The position numbers and the translations under genes were made by a program. Positions 8,540-17,743 of a stretch of DNA of 64,000 nt are shown piece by piece. The stretch covers positions 5,270,001-5,334,000 of the forward strand of contig NC_019966.1 in assembly GCF_000328565.1 (NCBI RefSeq), given 5' to 3'. The notes under the pieces are model-generated. The model was not told where the DNA came from. It ran no database searches and worked only from the letters and a program-made list of their open reading frames with translations. Position 1 is the stretch's first letter. The number at the start of each line of letters is the position of its first letter. The DNA comes from Mycobacterium sp. JS623 (lineage in GTDB: Bacteria > Actinomycetota > Actinomycetes > Mycobacteriales > Mycobacteriaceae).

Positions 8540-9793
8540 TCAGTCGTCCCGCAGCACCGCCATCGGCGCGGTCGGCAGTTCTGCGATCGCGAGTTTCGCC
8601 GCGGAGTCGACGGGGATCACGTCGCGGGCCAACGCCGCAAGCGCCTTGTTGGTGCCGACGTCGTGGCCGGCCTCCTCGCTCAGCAGCCACCGCACCTCGA
8701 GCAGGTCGCAGTAGGCCTGGATCGGCGTGCCCTTGTTGCCGACGACGTCGTGCGCCAGCCGCTCGTATGGCGTGAGCACCTCGATGACCCACAGCCGCGC
8801 GGCAGTCGAGTCGTCGACGTCATGACCCGCCTCGCGGCACAGCGCAGCCTGATACGCCTGTAGGTCGCCGAGTAGGATCTGGGCTTGTCCCTCGCCGACG
8901 TCCAAGCCGGTCAGCTCTTGCAGACGTTGCGCGTGGTAGCGCCGATCACCAACGGCGACACGGATTTTGAGGCGGCTCGGACTGTCGCTGACCGGCTGCA
9001 GCGCGACTTCGTCGACGGCGAAGCCGAGCTCGTTGAGCCGGCGCACGGTTCCCTCGACCCGGTAGCGATCGGCGAAGTCGAACATCGGCTCGGCGTGAAG
9101 CGCGTCCCACAGTCTGTTGTAACGGTCCCTGGTCTGCTCCGCCTCGGCGATCAACACATCCTCCAACGCCGACTGGTCCAGTCGTTCGGCGAGATCCACC
9201 ATGCCCATCGCGACGTTCTCGACCATGATGTCGAGGTCGTGTTCACGTTGTCCGCGGCTCAAAGTCGGGTGCACTTCCGAGGTTTCGGCGTCGACGAGCC
9301 AGGCCTGAAGGATCTGGCCGTCGCGGGAGAACAACGTGTTCGCCAGCGAGCAGTCGCCCCAAAAGACGCCGTGTCGATGCAGTTCCACCAGCAGGCCCGC
9401 CATGGCATCCAACAGGCGCTCGCGGTGCTTGGGTTGATCGGGCGGCAGCCGCATGAACAGCCGGCGGTACTGCCAGGACCCCTCGAGGTAACGGGTGACC
9501 AGAATCGCGGTGTCGAATTCTGGTTGCAGCACCAGTCCTGCGGGACGCACAGCAGGCAGGCCCATGTCTTCGAGCCTGCGCAGCACGTCGTACTCCTTGG
9601 CCGCGATGCGCGGTGGCATGTCCTTGACGGCCCACAGTGTGTCGTCGGCGTCGACGAACTTCACCAGGTGGCGGCTGGGACCGACCGCGATGTCGCGCAG
9701 TGGCACATCGGGGACGGTCCACTCCGAGAGCGGCCGGTCCCACGGCAGCGCCAGCAGCCCGGGAGATGGTGTGCGAAGCCGGAACTCGGTCAT
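8540..9793 (-). CDS. DUF4032 / kinase-like fold protein
   Basis: 417 aa from ATG 9793 (MTEFRLRTPSP). An upstream in-frame ATG at 9832 adds 13 residues that look non-native. The N-terminal half resembles a lipopolysaccharide-kinase (Kdo/WaaP-type) fold: a lysine in WAVKDMP, then LHRHGVFWGDCSLANTLFSRDG, where WGDCSLAN stands in for the kinase HGDxxxxN loop, and VDAETSE in place of DFG. The C-terminal half matches DUF4032. The substrate is unknown. The gene follows the ABC ATPase gene by about 40 bp on the same strand and is probably the last gene of that operon, but the motifs alone give no link to sugar uptake. Confidence 0.7.
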   Translation of the reverse strand: MTEFRLRTPSPGLLALPWDRPLSEWTVPDVPLRDIAVGPSRHLVKFVDADDTLWAVKDMPPRIAAKEYDVLRRLEDMGLPAVRPAGLVLQPEFDTAILVTRYLEGSWQYRRLFMRLPPDQPKHRERLLDAMAGLLVELHRHGVFWGDCSLANTLFSRDGQILQAWLVDAETSEVHPTLSRGQREHDLDIMVENVAMGMVDLAERLDQSALEDVLIAEAEQTRDRYNRLWDALHAEPMFDFADRYRVEGTVRRLNELGFAVDEVALQPVSDSPSRLKIRVAVGDRRYHAQRLQELTGLDVGEGQAQILLGDLQAYQAALCREAGHDVDDSTAARLWVIEVLTPYERLAHDVVGNKGTPIQAYCDLLEVRWLLSEEAGHDVGTNKALAALARDVIPVDSAAKLAIAELPTAPMAVLRDD

Positions 9794-9836
9794 TTCCCGG
9801 GTCGCTTCGCTCCCGCCCTCCGAAGCGCACACATGA

Positions 9837-10916
9837 TCAGTTGATGCGTTCGCCCGTCTGCGGATGGAAGAGGTGAACCGCCCCTTCGGGATGCCTGCGT
9901 AGCCGCACCGTGTCGGCCAGTTTCGGCGCCGTGCGCGGGTTGCACCGCGCCACTAACTCGACACCGGATCCTGCGTGTGTGTACACGTACGCTTCGCTAC
10001 CGAGGTCCTCGACCAGGTCGACGACGACCTCCACGCCGCCCGAATCGGTGAGTTCGAGCTGCTCGGGGCGAATTCCGAACGTAACCTCGGACAGGCCTGC
10101 GTCACTGAGCTTGGTCAGCTGATCGCGTTCGAGTTCCAGCGTCGAGTCACCGATCTTGACCCCGTCCGCCGTGACCGGCAATGTCACCAGGTTCATGGCC
10201 GGTGAGCCGATGAAGCCCGCGACGAACGCATTGGCCGGCTTGTCGTAAAGGTCGTTGGGAGAAGCGAATTGCTGCAACTTGCCGAACCGCAGGACGGCCA
10301 CTCGGTCACCCATCGTCATGGCTTCCACTTGGTCGTGGGTGACGTAGACGGTGGTGGTGCCGAGTCTGCGTTGCAGCGCAGCGATCTGGGTACGCGTCTG
10401 CACACGCAGCTTGGCATCGAGGTTGCTGAGCGGCTCGTCCATGCAGAACACCTGGGGCTCGCGGACGATGGCGCGGCCCATCGCCACACGCTGACGCTGA
10501 CCGCCAGAAAGCTTGGCCGGCTTGCGATCCAGGAAGTCGGTGAGATCCAGGATCTTCGCGGCCTCTTCGACCTTCTTGCGTCGCTCATCGGCTGACACGC
10601 CGCGCAGCTTCAACGCGAAGCCCATGTTCTCGGCAACGGTCTTGTTCGGGTACAGCGCGTAGTTCTGAAACACCATCGCGATGTCGCGGTCCTTGGAAGG
10701 CACACCGGTCATGTCCTTGCCACCGATCTCGATGGCACCCTCGTCGATGTCCTCGAGTCCGGCGAGCATGCGCAGCGCGGTGCTCTTGCCCGAGCCCGAC
10801 GGACCCACCAGCACGATGAATTCGCCGTCGGAGATGTCGAGGTTGAGCGAGTCAACCGCGAGCTTGTCCGAGCCTTCGTAGATGCAGGAGGCGTTCTTGT
10901 AAGTGATTGCGGCCAT
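9837..10916 (-). CDS. ABC transporter ATP-binding protein, MalK/UgpC type (polyol uptake)
   Basis: 359 aa. It has Walker A GPSGSGKS, the Q-loop region MVFQNYALYP, signature LSGGQRQR, Walker B VFCMDEP and H-loop VTHDQVEAM, followed by a C-terminal TOBE/OB extension (about 240-359) typical of MalK-like ATPases of carbohydrate importers. It would energise the two permeases encoded immediately upstream (10948-12805). MalK-type ATPases often serve several importers, so it may not be exclusive to this one. A start with GGGAGAAAG about 5 nt upstream supports ATG 10916. Confidence 0.93.
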   Translation of the reverse strand: MAAITYKNASCIYEGSDKLAVDSLNLDISDGEFIVLVGPSGSGKSTALRMLAGLEDIDEGAIEIGGKDMTGVPSKDRDIAMVFQNYALYPNKTVAENMGFALKLRGVSADERRKKVEEAAKILDLTDFLDRKPAKLSGGQRQRVAMGRAIVREPQVFCMDEPLSNLDAKLRVQTRTQIAALQRRLGTTTVYVTHDQVEAMTMGDRVAVLRFGKLQQFASPNDLYDKPANAFVAGFIGSPAMNLVTLPVTADGVKIGDSTLELERDQLTKLSDAGLSEVTFGIRPEQLELTDSGGVEVVVDLVEDLGSEAYVYTHAGSGVELVARCNPRTAPKLADTVRLRRHPEGAVHLFHPQTGERIN

Positions 10917-10947
10917 TGGTCTTTCTCCCGGTTCCTTCGTGAGCCGT

Positions 10948-11829
10948 TTACTTGATCGCGCCGAACGAAAGTCCGCGCACCAGCTTGTTTTGGGCGAACC
11001 ACCCGCAGAGGATCACGGGCAGCGCAGCCATGGTTGCGGCCGCCGACAGCACGGCCCAGTACTGACCTTCACCGGCGATGAATCCGACGAGGTACACCGG
11101 CATGGTCTGAGCGTTCACCGCGGTGAGGTTCACCGCGAAGAAGAACTCGTTCCACGCGAAGATGACACAGATCAGCGCGGTGGCCGCGATACCCGGCGAC
11201 ACAAGCGGCAAGATCACCTCACGCACGGACCGCCACAAGCTGGCGCCGTCGAGGCTGGCCGCCTCGAGCAATTCGCCGGGCACTTCGAGGAAGAACGACC
11301 GCATCATCCACACCGCGATCGGCAGGTTCATCGAGGTGTAGAGAATGACCAGAGCCCAGATGTTGTCCAGCAGACCGATATTGGACACGATCACGTAGAG
11401 CGGCAGGATTGCCGCGACGATCGGCAGCATCTTCGTGCTCATGAAGAAAAACAACGCATCCTGCGTCTTGCGGACGGGCCGCAGCGACAGCGCGAACGCG
11501 GCAGGCGTGCCGAGCGCGAGCACCAGTAGCGTCGAAACACCGGTGGCCCAGACCGAGTTCAGCATCGCGGGCCCGATGCCCTGATCGAAAACCGCCTTGA
11601 ACTGATCGAGCGTCGGCGTGAAGAACAGTTTCGGCGGACTGGTCGCCGCGTCGCCCTCCTGCTTGAAGGCCGTCAGCACCATCCAGAACACCGGGAAGAA
11701 GAAGCCGAGGCCGACGAGCCAGGCCACCACTCCCCACGGGCTGAACGTGCGGCCCTTCTTCTTCGACGCCGCGGCTGAATCCGTTGTCGCCGTCGTCTTT
11801 TCGTTGTTTCTCACAAGTGGAGTTGTCAT
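10948..11829 (-). CDS. ABC carbohydrate permease, MalG-type
   Basis: 293 aa. It has an N-terminal cytosolic stretch, then a first membrane segment (about 32-52) and five more, with the EAA-type loop EAASLDGASLWRSVREVILPL about 100 residues from the C terminus. This is the signature of binding-protein-dependent MalG/UgpE permeases, which contact the ATPase. It starts 1 bp after the stop of the partner permease, so the two are translationally coupled. Together with the MalF-type partner it should form the transmembrane channel for the polyol delivered by the lipoprotein encoded at 12805-14169. Confidence 0.92.
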   Translation of the reverse strand: MTTPLVRNNEKTTATTDSAAASKKKGRTFSPWGVVAWLVGLGFFFPVFWMVLTAFKQEGDAATSPPKLFFTPTLDQFKAVFDQGIGPAMLNSVWATGVSTLLVLALGTPAAFALSLRPVRKTQDALFFFMSTKMLPIVAAILPLYVIVSNIGLLDNIWALVILYTSMNLPIAVWMMRSFFLEVPGELLEAASLDGASLWRSVREVILPLVSPGIAATALICVIFAWNEFFFAVNLTAVNAQTMPVYLVGFIAGEGQYWAVLSAAATMAALPVILCGWFAQNKLVRGLSFGAIK

Positions 11830-11830
11830 C

Positions 11831-12805
11831 CTAGGCCGCCTCTTCCTTGCCGGAGAACGATTTGAAGATCAACCGAAGTGCGAAGCTCGCGATGATCATC
11901 GTGAAGATCACCACCACCACGGCGTAGGCCGCGGCCTGGCCCATGTCGAAGCCGAGGAACGCGCGCTGGTAGATGTAGAACGGCAGGTTCGCGCTGGCGA
12001 TACCAGGGCCGCCCTGGGTCATCATGTAGATGGCGTCGAAGGTGTTGACCAGATAGATCGCACCGAGCACGACGCCCAACTCGATGAACCGCCGAAGGTG
12101 GGGCAGCGTCAACTCGCGGAAGAGTTGGAACGCGCCCGCACCGTCGACTCGACCGGCCTCCAGGATGTCGCGAGGCATCGACTGGAGGCCGGCGAGGATC
12201 AGCAACATCATGAACGGCGTCCACTGCCAGATCAGCACGACCATCACCATGGTCAGCGGGAACTGGCCGATCCAGTCGACCTTGTCGATGCCAACCAGCG
12301 AGAGCACCCAGTTCAAGATGCCGTTCGTCGGGTCGAGGATCGTGGTCTTCCAGATCAGCGCTGCCGCAACGGGTGTCACGAGAAATGGGGTGATCAGCAG
12401 TGTACGTACGACGCCGCGGCCCAGGAAAGCGCGATCGAGCAACAGGGCGAGCAGCAGGCCGAGCAACGCCGACACCAACACCACGACGACGATCAGGACA
12501 ACAGTGTTGAGTGCCACCGTCCAGAACTGGCTGTCCTTGACGACCGCGATATAGTTGTTCAGTCCGACGAACTGGCGTGACCCGGGTCGAACCAGGTTCC
12601 ATGACAGCGTCGAGTAGTACAGCGTGAACACGAATGGAATCTGGGTGACCACGATCATGAAGATCAGTGCGGGAAGCAACGGCCCGCGCCTGCGCCACCC
12701 TTCGGCGCGGCTGACCCCTGCATCCTGAGCCTCACGGATCTTGCGGACCCGTTCGGCGGTTGCAAGCTGGCCGGCGTCAGCTTCGGTATCAGCTGTAACA
12801 GTCAT
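11831..12805 (-). CDS. ABC carbohydrate permease, MalF-type
   Basis: 324 aa from ATG 12805. A GTG three bases earlier is also possible, but the AGGAGA site fits the ATG spacing better. Six membrane segments are visible, starting at LLPALIFMIVVTQIPFVFTL. The EAA loop is DILEAGRVDGAGAFQLFREL. The start overlaps the stop of the binding-protein gene (TGATG), which indicates translational coupling. It is the first permease of the operon, partner of the MalG-type subunit, and is homologous to the permeases of sorbitol/mannitol-type importers. Confidence 0.92.
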   Translation of the reverse strand: MTVTADTEADAGQLATAERVRKIREAQDAGVSRAEGWRRRGPLLPALIFMIVVTQIPFVFTLYYSTLSWNLVRPGSRQFVGLNNYIAVVKDSQFWTVALNTVVLIVVVVLVSALLGLLLALLLDRAFLGRGVVRTLLITPFLVTPVAAALIWKTTILDPTNGILNWVLSLVGIDKVDWIGQFPLTMVMVVLIWQWTPFMMLLILAGLQSMPRDILEAGRVDGAGAFQLFRELTLPHLRRFIELGVVLGAIYLVNTFDAIYMMTQGGPGIASANLPFYIYQRAFLGFDMGQAAAYAVVVVIFTMIIASFALRLIFKSFSGKEEAA

Positions 12806-14169
12806 CACTTCTCCTGATAGGTCCGGCCGACAACATCGGCATATTCCTGTGCTTGTGCGAGCGCGTCATCCACGGACTTCTGTCCGGCGATCGCTGCGCT
12901 GATCTGTTGGCTGACCCGCGTCCCGAGATCCTGGAATTCGGGGATCCCGACGAACTGGATACCGGTGTACGGAACGGGCTGCACCGTCGGCTTGTTCGGC
13001 GTCGCACCTTCGATCGACTTCAACGTCAACGGCCCGTACGACTTCGAGATCGCCTGGTACTGCGGCAGCTGTGTGTAGGTCGAGGTCCGGCTGCCCGGTG
13101 GGACGCGGGCCCAGCCGAGCTTCTCGCCGACCAGCTTCATGTAGTCCTTGCTGGTCATCCACGAGATGAACTTCCATGCGCCATCGGGATTCTTGGCGCC
13201 CTTGGGAATGCCGAGCGACCAGGTGTAGAGCCAGCCGGAATTCGGCTTCTCGACGATCGGGGCGGGCAGATAGCCGATCTTGCCGACCAAGTCGGGGTAG
13301 GTCTTCGGGTCTTCGAGCACCGAGACCGCCGACGTCGCGTCGTACCACATGGCCGTCTGGCCCTGACCGAAGAGGTTGGCGCACTCCTGGAATCCCGTTG
13401 ACGACGCCCCGAGTTCGCCTGCCTTGTTGATCAGATCGACGTAGAAGTTGACGGCCTTGCTGACCTCGGGGCTGTTGAGCTGCGCGTTCCACTTCTCGTC
13501 GAACCAGCGCCCGCCGAAGGTGTTGATGACCGTGTCCAGCGGGGCCAGCACCTCGCCCCAACCCGGCTTGCCGCGCAGGCAGATGCCGGCATCGGAAACG
13601 CCTTTCGCCTTGATGGTCTCCGCCCACTGCGCGACCTCCTGCCACTGGGGCTGGTAGTTCGGCGACTGGTCGACTTTGATGCCGGCCTTTTCGAACATGT
13701 CCTTGCGGTACATCAGGAACGACGACTCACCGTAGAACGGAACCGAGTACATGTTGCCCTGATAGGACAGCGAATCCCGCAGCGACGGGATGAAATCGTT
13801 CGCGTCGTAGCCGGGAGTCTTCTTCGCGTAGTCCGAAAGATTCAGCAGCCAGCCGTCTTTCGCCCACTGCGGGGTTTCGAAGTTGCTGATCATCACCACG
13901 TCGAACTCACTGCCGCCCATCGCGGTCGACATCGTGATCTTGGCGCGCGCCTGGTTCTCCGAAAGCGTGATGAACTTCAGCTTCGTGCCCGGATTGGCGG
14001 CCTCGAACTCAGACGACAACTTCTGTGCATCGGTCATCTGCGAGTTGGACACCAGGGCGATCGTCACTTCGTTCTTGGAGGCCCCGAGGCTGCCCGCGCC
14101 CGCACAGCCGGAGGTAACCAGCAGCCCGAGGGCCGCGACACACGCTCCTAATTTTTGTAGCGCTCTCAC
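12805..14169 (-). CDS. Extracellular solute-binding lipoprotein (polyol/sugar importer)
   Basis: 454 aa from GTG 14169, preceded by GGTGAGGTAAAG. The frame is open to 14211, but that extension has no ribosome-binding site. The signal peptide ends in the lipobox LVTSGC, so the protein should be lipid-anchored outside the membrane. The rest is a class-I extracellular solute-binding protein (family 1), with the usual KLSSEFEAANPG start of the lobe. Its neighbours (two polyol-type dehydrogenases and a PfkB kinase) suggest a ligand such as sorbitol, mannitol, arabitol or xylitol. The exact ligand cannot be read from the sequence. It lies 14 bp downstream of the SorC regulator gene. Confidence 0.9.
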   Translation of the reverse strand: MRALQKLGACVAALGLLVTSGCAGAGSLGASKNEVTIALVSNSQMTDAQKLSSEFEAANPGTKLKFITLSENQARAKITMSTAMGGSEFDVVMISNFETPQWAKDGWLLNLSDYAKKTPGYDANDFIPSLRDSLSYQGNMYSVPFYGESSFLMYRKDMFEKAGIKVDQSPNYQPQWQEVAQWAETIKAKGVSDAGICLRGKPGWGEVLAPLDTVINTFGGRWFDEKWNAQLNSPEVSKAVNFYVDLINKAGELGASSTGFQECANLFGQGQTAMWYDATSAVSVLEDPKTYPDLVGKIGYLPAPIVEKPNSGWLYTWSLGIPKGAKNPDGAWKFISWMTSKDYMKLVGEKLGWARVPPGSRTSTYTQLPQYQAISKSYGPLTLKSIEGATPNKPTVQPVPYTGIQFVGIPEFQDLGTRVSQQISAAIAGQKSVDDALAQAQEYADVVGRTYQEK

Positions 14170-14183
14170 CTTTACCTCACCTT

Positions 14184-15221
14184 TCACTGTGCCAATAGCC
14201 AACGGGCACAATCGATGTCACACACCAGAAGTCGGGCGAGTTTGCCGCGCAACGCCCCGAGCGTGGCGTGGTGCTTGGTCGCTCCGCTGGAGATCAGGAT
14301 GGTCTTCTCGCAGGCGCGGACGTCTTCGAGCGGAACGGATACCGCGCGCTGCTGCAGTTCGGTGTCGACAGGTGTGCCGTCGACGTCGAAGAACCGCCCG
14401 CCGATCTCGCCGACCGCACCCAGGGAGTCCAGCTCGTCGAGCATCTTGGTGTCCACGAAGCTGCCCTCGAACAACGTCGTCGACGTCGACACCGCGCCGA
14501 CTCCGAACAGCATCACGTCGGCCTGCCTGCCGGCCTCAAGGGTGCGCGAGATCAGCGAGTCGCTGCGCATCGAGACGACGGTCGAGGGGTCGGCGTACAG
14601 CGGTGCCGGTAGCCGAATCGTGGTGGCCCGCAGCATGTCCGCGCATCGACCGAGGATGAACTCGGTGCCGGTCTGATAGGCGGCTGTCGACATCGCACCG
14701 TCGAGTTGGACCACGGCACGGCAGCTCGCAACGCCCGGTGCGAGCGCGTCAGCCACCGCGACTTGCTCAGGGCCCCAGGTGAATCCGAGGACGTCATCGG
14801 GAGACAGCCGACGCATCAACAGCGCGGCGGCGGCGCGGCCCACGCTGGCGTATGCGGCCGGCCGACCGTGTGCACCGACGTCGACACCGTGGCCCGCGAC
14901 CACGACTTCGGTCAGCCCGTAGCGCTGTTCGAGTTCGCGTTCCTCATCGGCGTGCAGGTTGTCGCGCATATCCGGCGGGACGACGACGTCGATGCGGACG
15001 AGGCCCCTGGCCTTGGCCCGCGCAACGAGCCGGCCGGCTGTGGGGCGCGAGACGCCGAGTCGAGAGGCGATCTCGGCCTGGGTGAGGCCGTCGAGGTAGT
15101 AGAGCGTGGCCGCCCGCAACGCCAGCCGCAGGTCTTCGGGGGTGGCTCCGCGATCCCGCGCGTTCGACACGACCTGGCCGCCGATCTCGGCGACCTTGCC
15201 ATTCGACGCGGGTGTGGCCAC
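14184..15221 (-). CDS. SorC-family sugar-responsive transcriptional regulator
   Basis: 345 aa from GTG 15221 with a strong GGAGGGG site. The N-terminal helix-turn-helix (about 37-75, LDGLTQAEIASRLGVSRPTAGRLVARA) is followed by the SorC/DeoR-type phosphosugar-binding domain, with GFTWG near residue 150 and GVGAV around 240. These regulators usually bind a phosphorylated sugar and control nearby transport and catabolic genes. It is the first gene of the leftward importer operon and is transcribed divergently from the catabolic genes at 15294-18708. It most likely regulates both through the shared intergenic region. Confidence 0.9.
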   Translation of the reverse strand: MATPASNGKVAEIGGQVVSNARDRGATPEDLRLALRAATLYYLDGLTQAEIASRLGVSRPTAGRLVARAKARGLVRIDVVVPPDMRDNLHADEERELEQRYGLTEVVVAGHGVDVGAHGRPAAYASVGRAAAALLMRRLSPDDVLGFTWGPEQVAVADALAPGVASCRAVVQLDGAMSTAAYQTGTEFILGRCADMLRATTIRLPAPLYADPSTVVSMRSDSLISRTLEAGRQADVMLFGVGAVSTSTTLFEGSFVDTKMLDELDSLGAVGEIGGRFFDVDGTPVDTELQQRAVSVPLEDVRACEKTILISSGATKHHATLGALRGKLARLLVCDIDCARWLLAQ

Positions 15222-15240
15222 GCCCCTCCTGTCCGAGGAA

Positions 15241-15286
15241 TGATCTTTTGCTCAGGGATGCGAGTAGATGCTCATCACGTTAGCAT
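15241..15286. promoter_or_regulatory. Candidate SorC operators and leaderless promoter of the polyol locus
   Basis: The 72-bp divergent gap holds a near-palindrome, TGATC-TTTT-GCTCA (15241-15254). GCTCA recurs exactly 20 bp on (15270-15274), within ATGCT-N9-AGCAT (15268-15286). Two helical turns between repeats suits a dimeric or tetrameric SorC regulator. TAGCAT (15281-15286) lies 7 nt before GTG 15294 and fits a -10 element of a leaderless transcript. The operator role is inferred from position and symmetry. Confidence 0.5.
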
Positions 15287-15293
15287 GGGAATT

Positions 15294-16328
15294 GTGACGC
15301 ACACAACACCTCCGCCAGATACCCGGATGCGGTCGGCCGTACTCGTCGAGCCAGGTCGGATCGAGATGGAGGAGCGGCCGATACCGAAACCGGTTCCTGG
15401 CGACGTGCTGGTGCGGGTGTCGTCCGTCGGCGTGTGTGGGTCCGATACGCACTACTACCGGCACGGCCGGATCGGGAACTTCGTCGTCGACGCGCCCTTG
15501 GTGCTCGGCCACGAGGCCGCGGGCACGATCGTCGACGTCGGTGCCGGCGTCGACGGCTCGCGCATCGGCGAGCGCGTGTCCATCGAACCGCAGCGGCCCG
15601 ACCCCGACAGCGACGAAACGCGCCGCGGCCACTACAACCTCTGCCCGCATATGCGCTTCTATGGCACACCGCCGATCGACGGGGCGTTCTGCGATTACGT
15701 CACCATCGGCGCGGGGTACGCCCATCGGGTGCCCGACTCGGTGTCCGATGATGCCGCGGCTCTGTGTGAGCCGCTGTCGGTCGGCATCGCCGCGGTCCGC
15801 AAGGCGGGTCTCGACGGCGGTTCACGGGTGCTGATCACCGGCGCGGGCCCGATCGGCATCGTGCTCACTCAAGTCGCACGGGCCTACGGCGCCACCGACA
15901 TCGTGGTCAGCGATCCCGATGGCGATCGTCGCGCGCAGGCTAAGCAATTCGGGGCCACCCACGTTCTCGACCCGACGGCCGAACCGATAGGCGAGTTGGG
16001 CGTCGACGCGTTCATCGACGCCTCGGGGGCGCCCTCGGCCGTCTTCGATGGCATCCACGCGGTGCGGCCGGCCGGCACGGTCGTCCTCGTCGGGTCGGGC
16101 GCCGAATCGATGGAGCTGCCGACGCAGTTGATCCAGAACCGGGAGTTGGTCCTCACCGGGGTGTTCCGCTACGCCAACACGTGGCCGACGGCGATCGCAC
16201 TCGTCGAGTCCGGCCGGGTGGACCTCGACGCGATGGTGACTGCACACTTCCCGTTGGAGAAGGCTGCTGAGGCCCTCGACTCCGACCGAACGCCGGGTAG
16301 CGTCAAGAGTGTGGTGACGGTGTCATGA
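15294..16328 (+). CDS. Zinc-dependent polyol (sorbitol/xylitol-type) dehydrogenase
   Basis: 344 aa from GTG 15294. ATG 15285 and ATG 15327 are alternatives, and I prefer the GTG because a -10-like TAGCAT lies 7 nt upstream. It is a medium-chain dehydrogenase: catalytic zinc ligands in VGVCGSD (Cys48) and GHEAAG (His73, Glu74), then a Rossmann motif ITGAGPIGI. The region before YNLCP lacks the four-cysteine structural zinc lobe of alcohol dehydrogenases, as in true sorbitol dehydrogenases. It would oxidise a sugar alcohol to a ketose with NAD. It is the first gene of the rightward operon, and its stop overlaps the next start by 4 bp (ATGA). Confidence 0.87.
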   Translation: MTHTTPPPDTRMRSAVLVEPGRIEMEERPIPKPVPGDVLVRVSSVGVCGSDTHYYRHGRIGNFVVDAPLVLGHEAAGTIVDVGAGVDGSRIGERVSIEPQRPDPDSDETRRGHYNLCPHMRFYGTPPIDGAFCDYVTIGAGYAHRVPDSVSDDAAALCEPLSVGIAAVRKAGLDGGSRVLITGAGPIGIVLTQVARAYGATDIVVSDPDGDRRAQAKQFGATHVLDPTAEPIGELGVDAFIDASGAPSAVFDGIHAVRPAGTVVLVGSGAESMELPTQLIQNRELVLTGVFRYANTWPTAIALVESGRVDLDAMVTAHFPLEKAAEALDSDRTPGSVKSVVTVS

Positions 16329-17743
16329 AGCTGACCAAGTCGACACTGGCGCAGCTCTCGATCGACAAGCCGACCTACGATCGCGACGAGATCGGTATCG
16401 GCATAGTGCATTTCGGGGTCGGCGGCTTTCACCGCGCGCATCAGGCGATGTATGTCGACCGACTGCTGGAGATGGGTCTCGCCAAGGATTGGGGCATCTG
16501 CGGCGTCGGCGTGCTGCCCGCCGACCGCAAAATGGCCGACGTGCTGACCGCGCAGGACGGCCTGTACACGCTGCTGCTCGAGAACCCGGACGGCAGCCGC
16601 GCCGCCCGAGTGATTGGATCGATCGTCGACTACCGCTACGCGCCCGACGATCCGGACGCGGTCGTCGAACTGCTCGCCGCGCCCAGCACCCGGATCATCT
16701 CGCTGACTATCACCGAAGGCGGCTACAACATCGACAGTCTCGGCGAGGAGGTCAACGTCTTCGGTCTCGTCGCCGATGCCATGGCGCGACGGCGCGACCG
16801 CGGCGTCCCCTCCCCGACGATCGTGTCGTGCGACAACATCGAAGGCAATGGTCACGTCGCGCGGCACGCGTTCACCACCTACGCCGAGCGAGTGCACCCC
16901 GGCCTCGGCGAGTGGATGGAAACCAACACCCGCTTCCCCAATTCGATGGTGGACCGCATTACCCCGGTCACCACGCCCGACGTGATCGCTGTGCTGGCAG
17001 ACGAATTCGGCACCGAAGACCAGTGGCCAGTGGCCGCCGAACCGTTCACGTCGTGGGTGCTCGAGGATGACTTCTCTGACGGCAGACCGCCGCTGGAGAA
17101 GGCCGACGTGTTGTTGGTCGACGACGTGACGCCGTATGAGTTGATGAAGCTGCGACTGCTCAACGCCAGCCACCAAAGCCTCTGCTATTTCGCGTACCTG
17201 GCCGGCTACCGGTTGGTGCATGACGCGGCTGCTGATCCACTGTTCGCCGAATTCCTGCTTCAGTACATGGATTCCGAGGCCACACCGACACTCAAGCCGG
17301 TGCCGGGCATCGACCTGCCCGATTACAAACGCACGCTGATCGAGCGGTTCGCCAACCCCGGCGTCAAGGACACCATCGCGCGGCTCTGCTTCGGTTCGTC
17401 GGACCGCATTCCGAAGTGGCTGCTTCCGGTCATCCGGGCGAACCTCGCGTCGGGCGGTCCGGTGCGGCTGTCGGCGGCGACGGTGGCCAGCTGGGCACGG
17501 TATGCGGAGGGCGTCGACGAAGACGGTCAACCCATCGACGTCCAGGACCAGCTCGCCGACACACTGGTGCCGTTGGCGCAGTCACAGCACACGCATCCGA
17601 CGGCGTTCATCGAAAACACCGACGTATTCGGCGATCTCGCGGCGCAGCCACGATTTGTCGAGGCATACCTGTGGGCGCTGGATTCGCTGCACCGCGAAGG
17701 GTCGCGCGCGACGCTGGAGACGCTGCTGAAGGAGACGACATGA
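16325..17743 (+). CDS. Mannitol 2-dehydrogenase family (long-chain polyol dehydrogenase)
   Basis: 472 aa, the normal length for long-chain mannitol/fructuronate/arabitol dehydrogenases. The N-terminal Rossmann domain begins with HFGVGGFHRAHQAMYVDRLL. The catalytic Lys-x4-Asn-x2-His motif appears as KLRLLNASH. It interconverts a polyol and its 2-ketose (for example mannitol and fructose, or arabitol and xylulose) using NAD(P). It sits between a second polyol dehydrogenase and a PfkB kinase, all linked by 4-bp ATGA overlaps, so the three are one translationally coupled unit. Confidence 0.93.
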   Translation: MKLTKSTLAQLSIDKPTYDRDEIGIGIVHFGVGGFHRAHQAMYVDRLLEMGLAKDWGICGVGVLPADRKMADVLTAQDGLYTLLLENPDGSRAARVIGSIVDYRYAPDDPDAVVELLAAPSTRIISLTITEGGYNIDSLGEEVNVFGLVADAMARRRDRGVPSPTIVSCDNIEGNGHVARHAFTTYAERVHPGLGEWMETNTRFPNSMVDRITPVTTPDVIAVLADEFGTEDQWPVAAEPFTSWVLEDDFSDGRPPLEKADVLLVDDVTPYELMKLRLLNASHQSLCYFAYLAGYRLVHDAAADPLFAEFLLQYMDSEATPTLKPVPGIDLPDYKRTLIERFANPGVKDTIARLCFGSSDRIPKWLLPVIRANLASGGPVRLSAATVASWARYAEGVDEDGQPIDVQDQLADTLVPLAQSQHTHPTAFIENTDVFGDLAAQPRFVEAYLWALDSLHREGSRATLETLLKETT

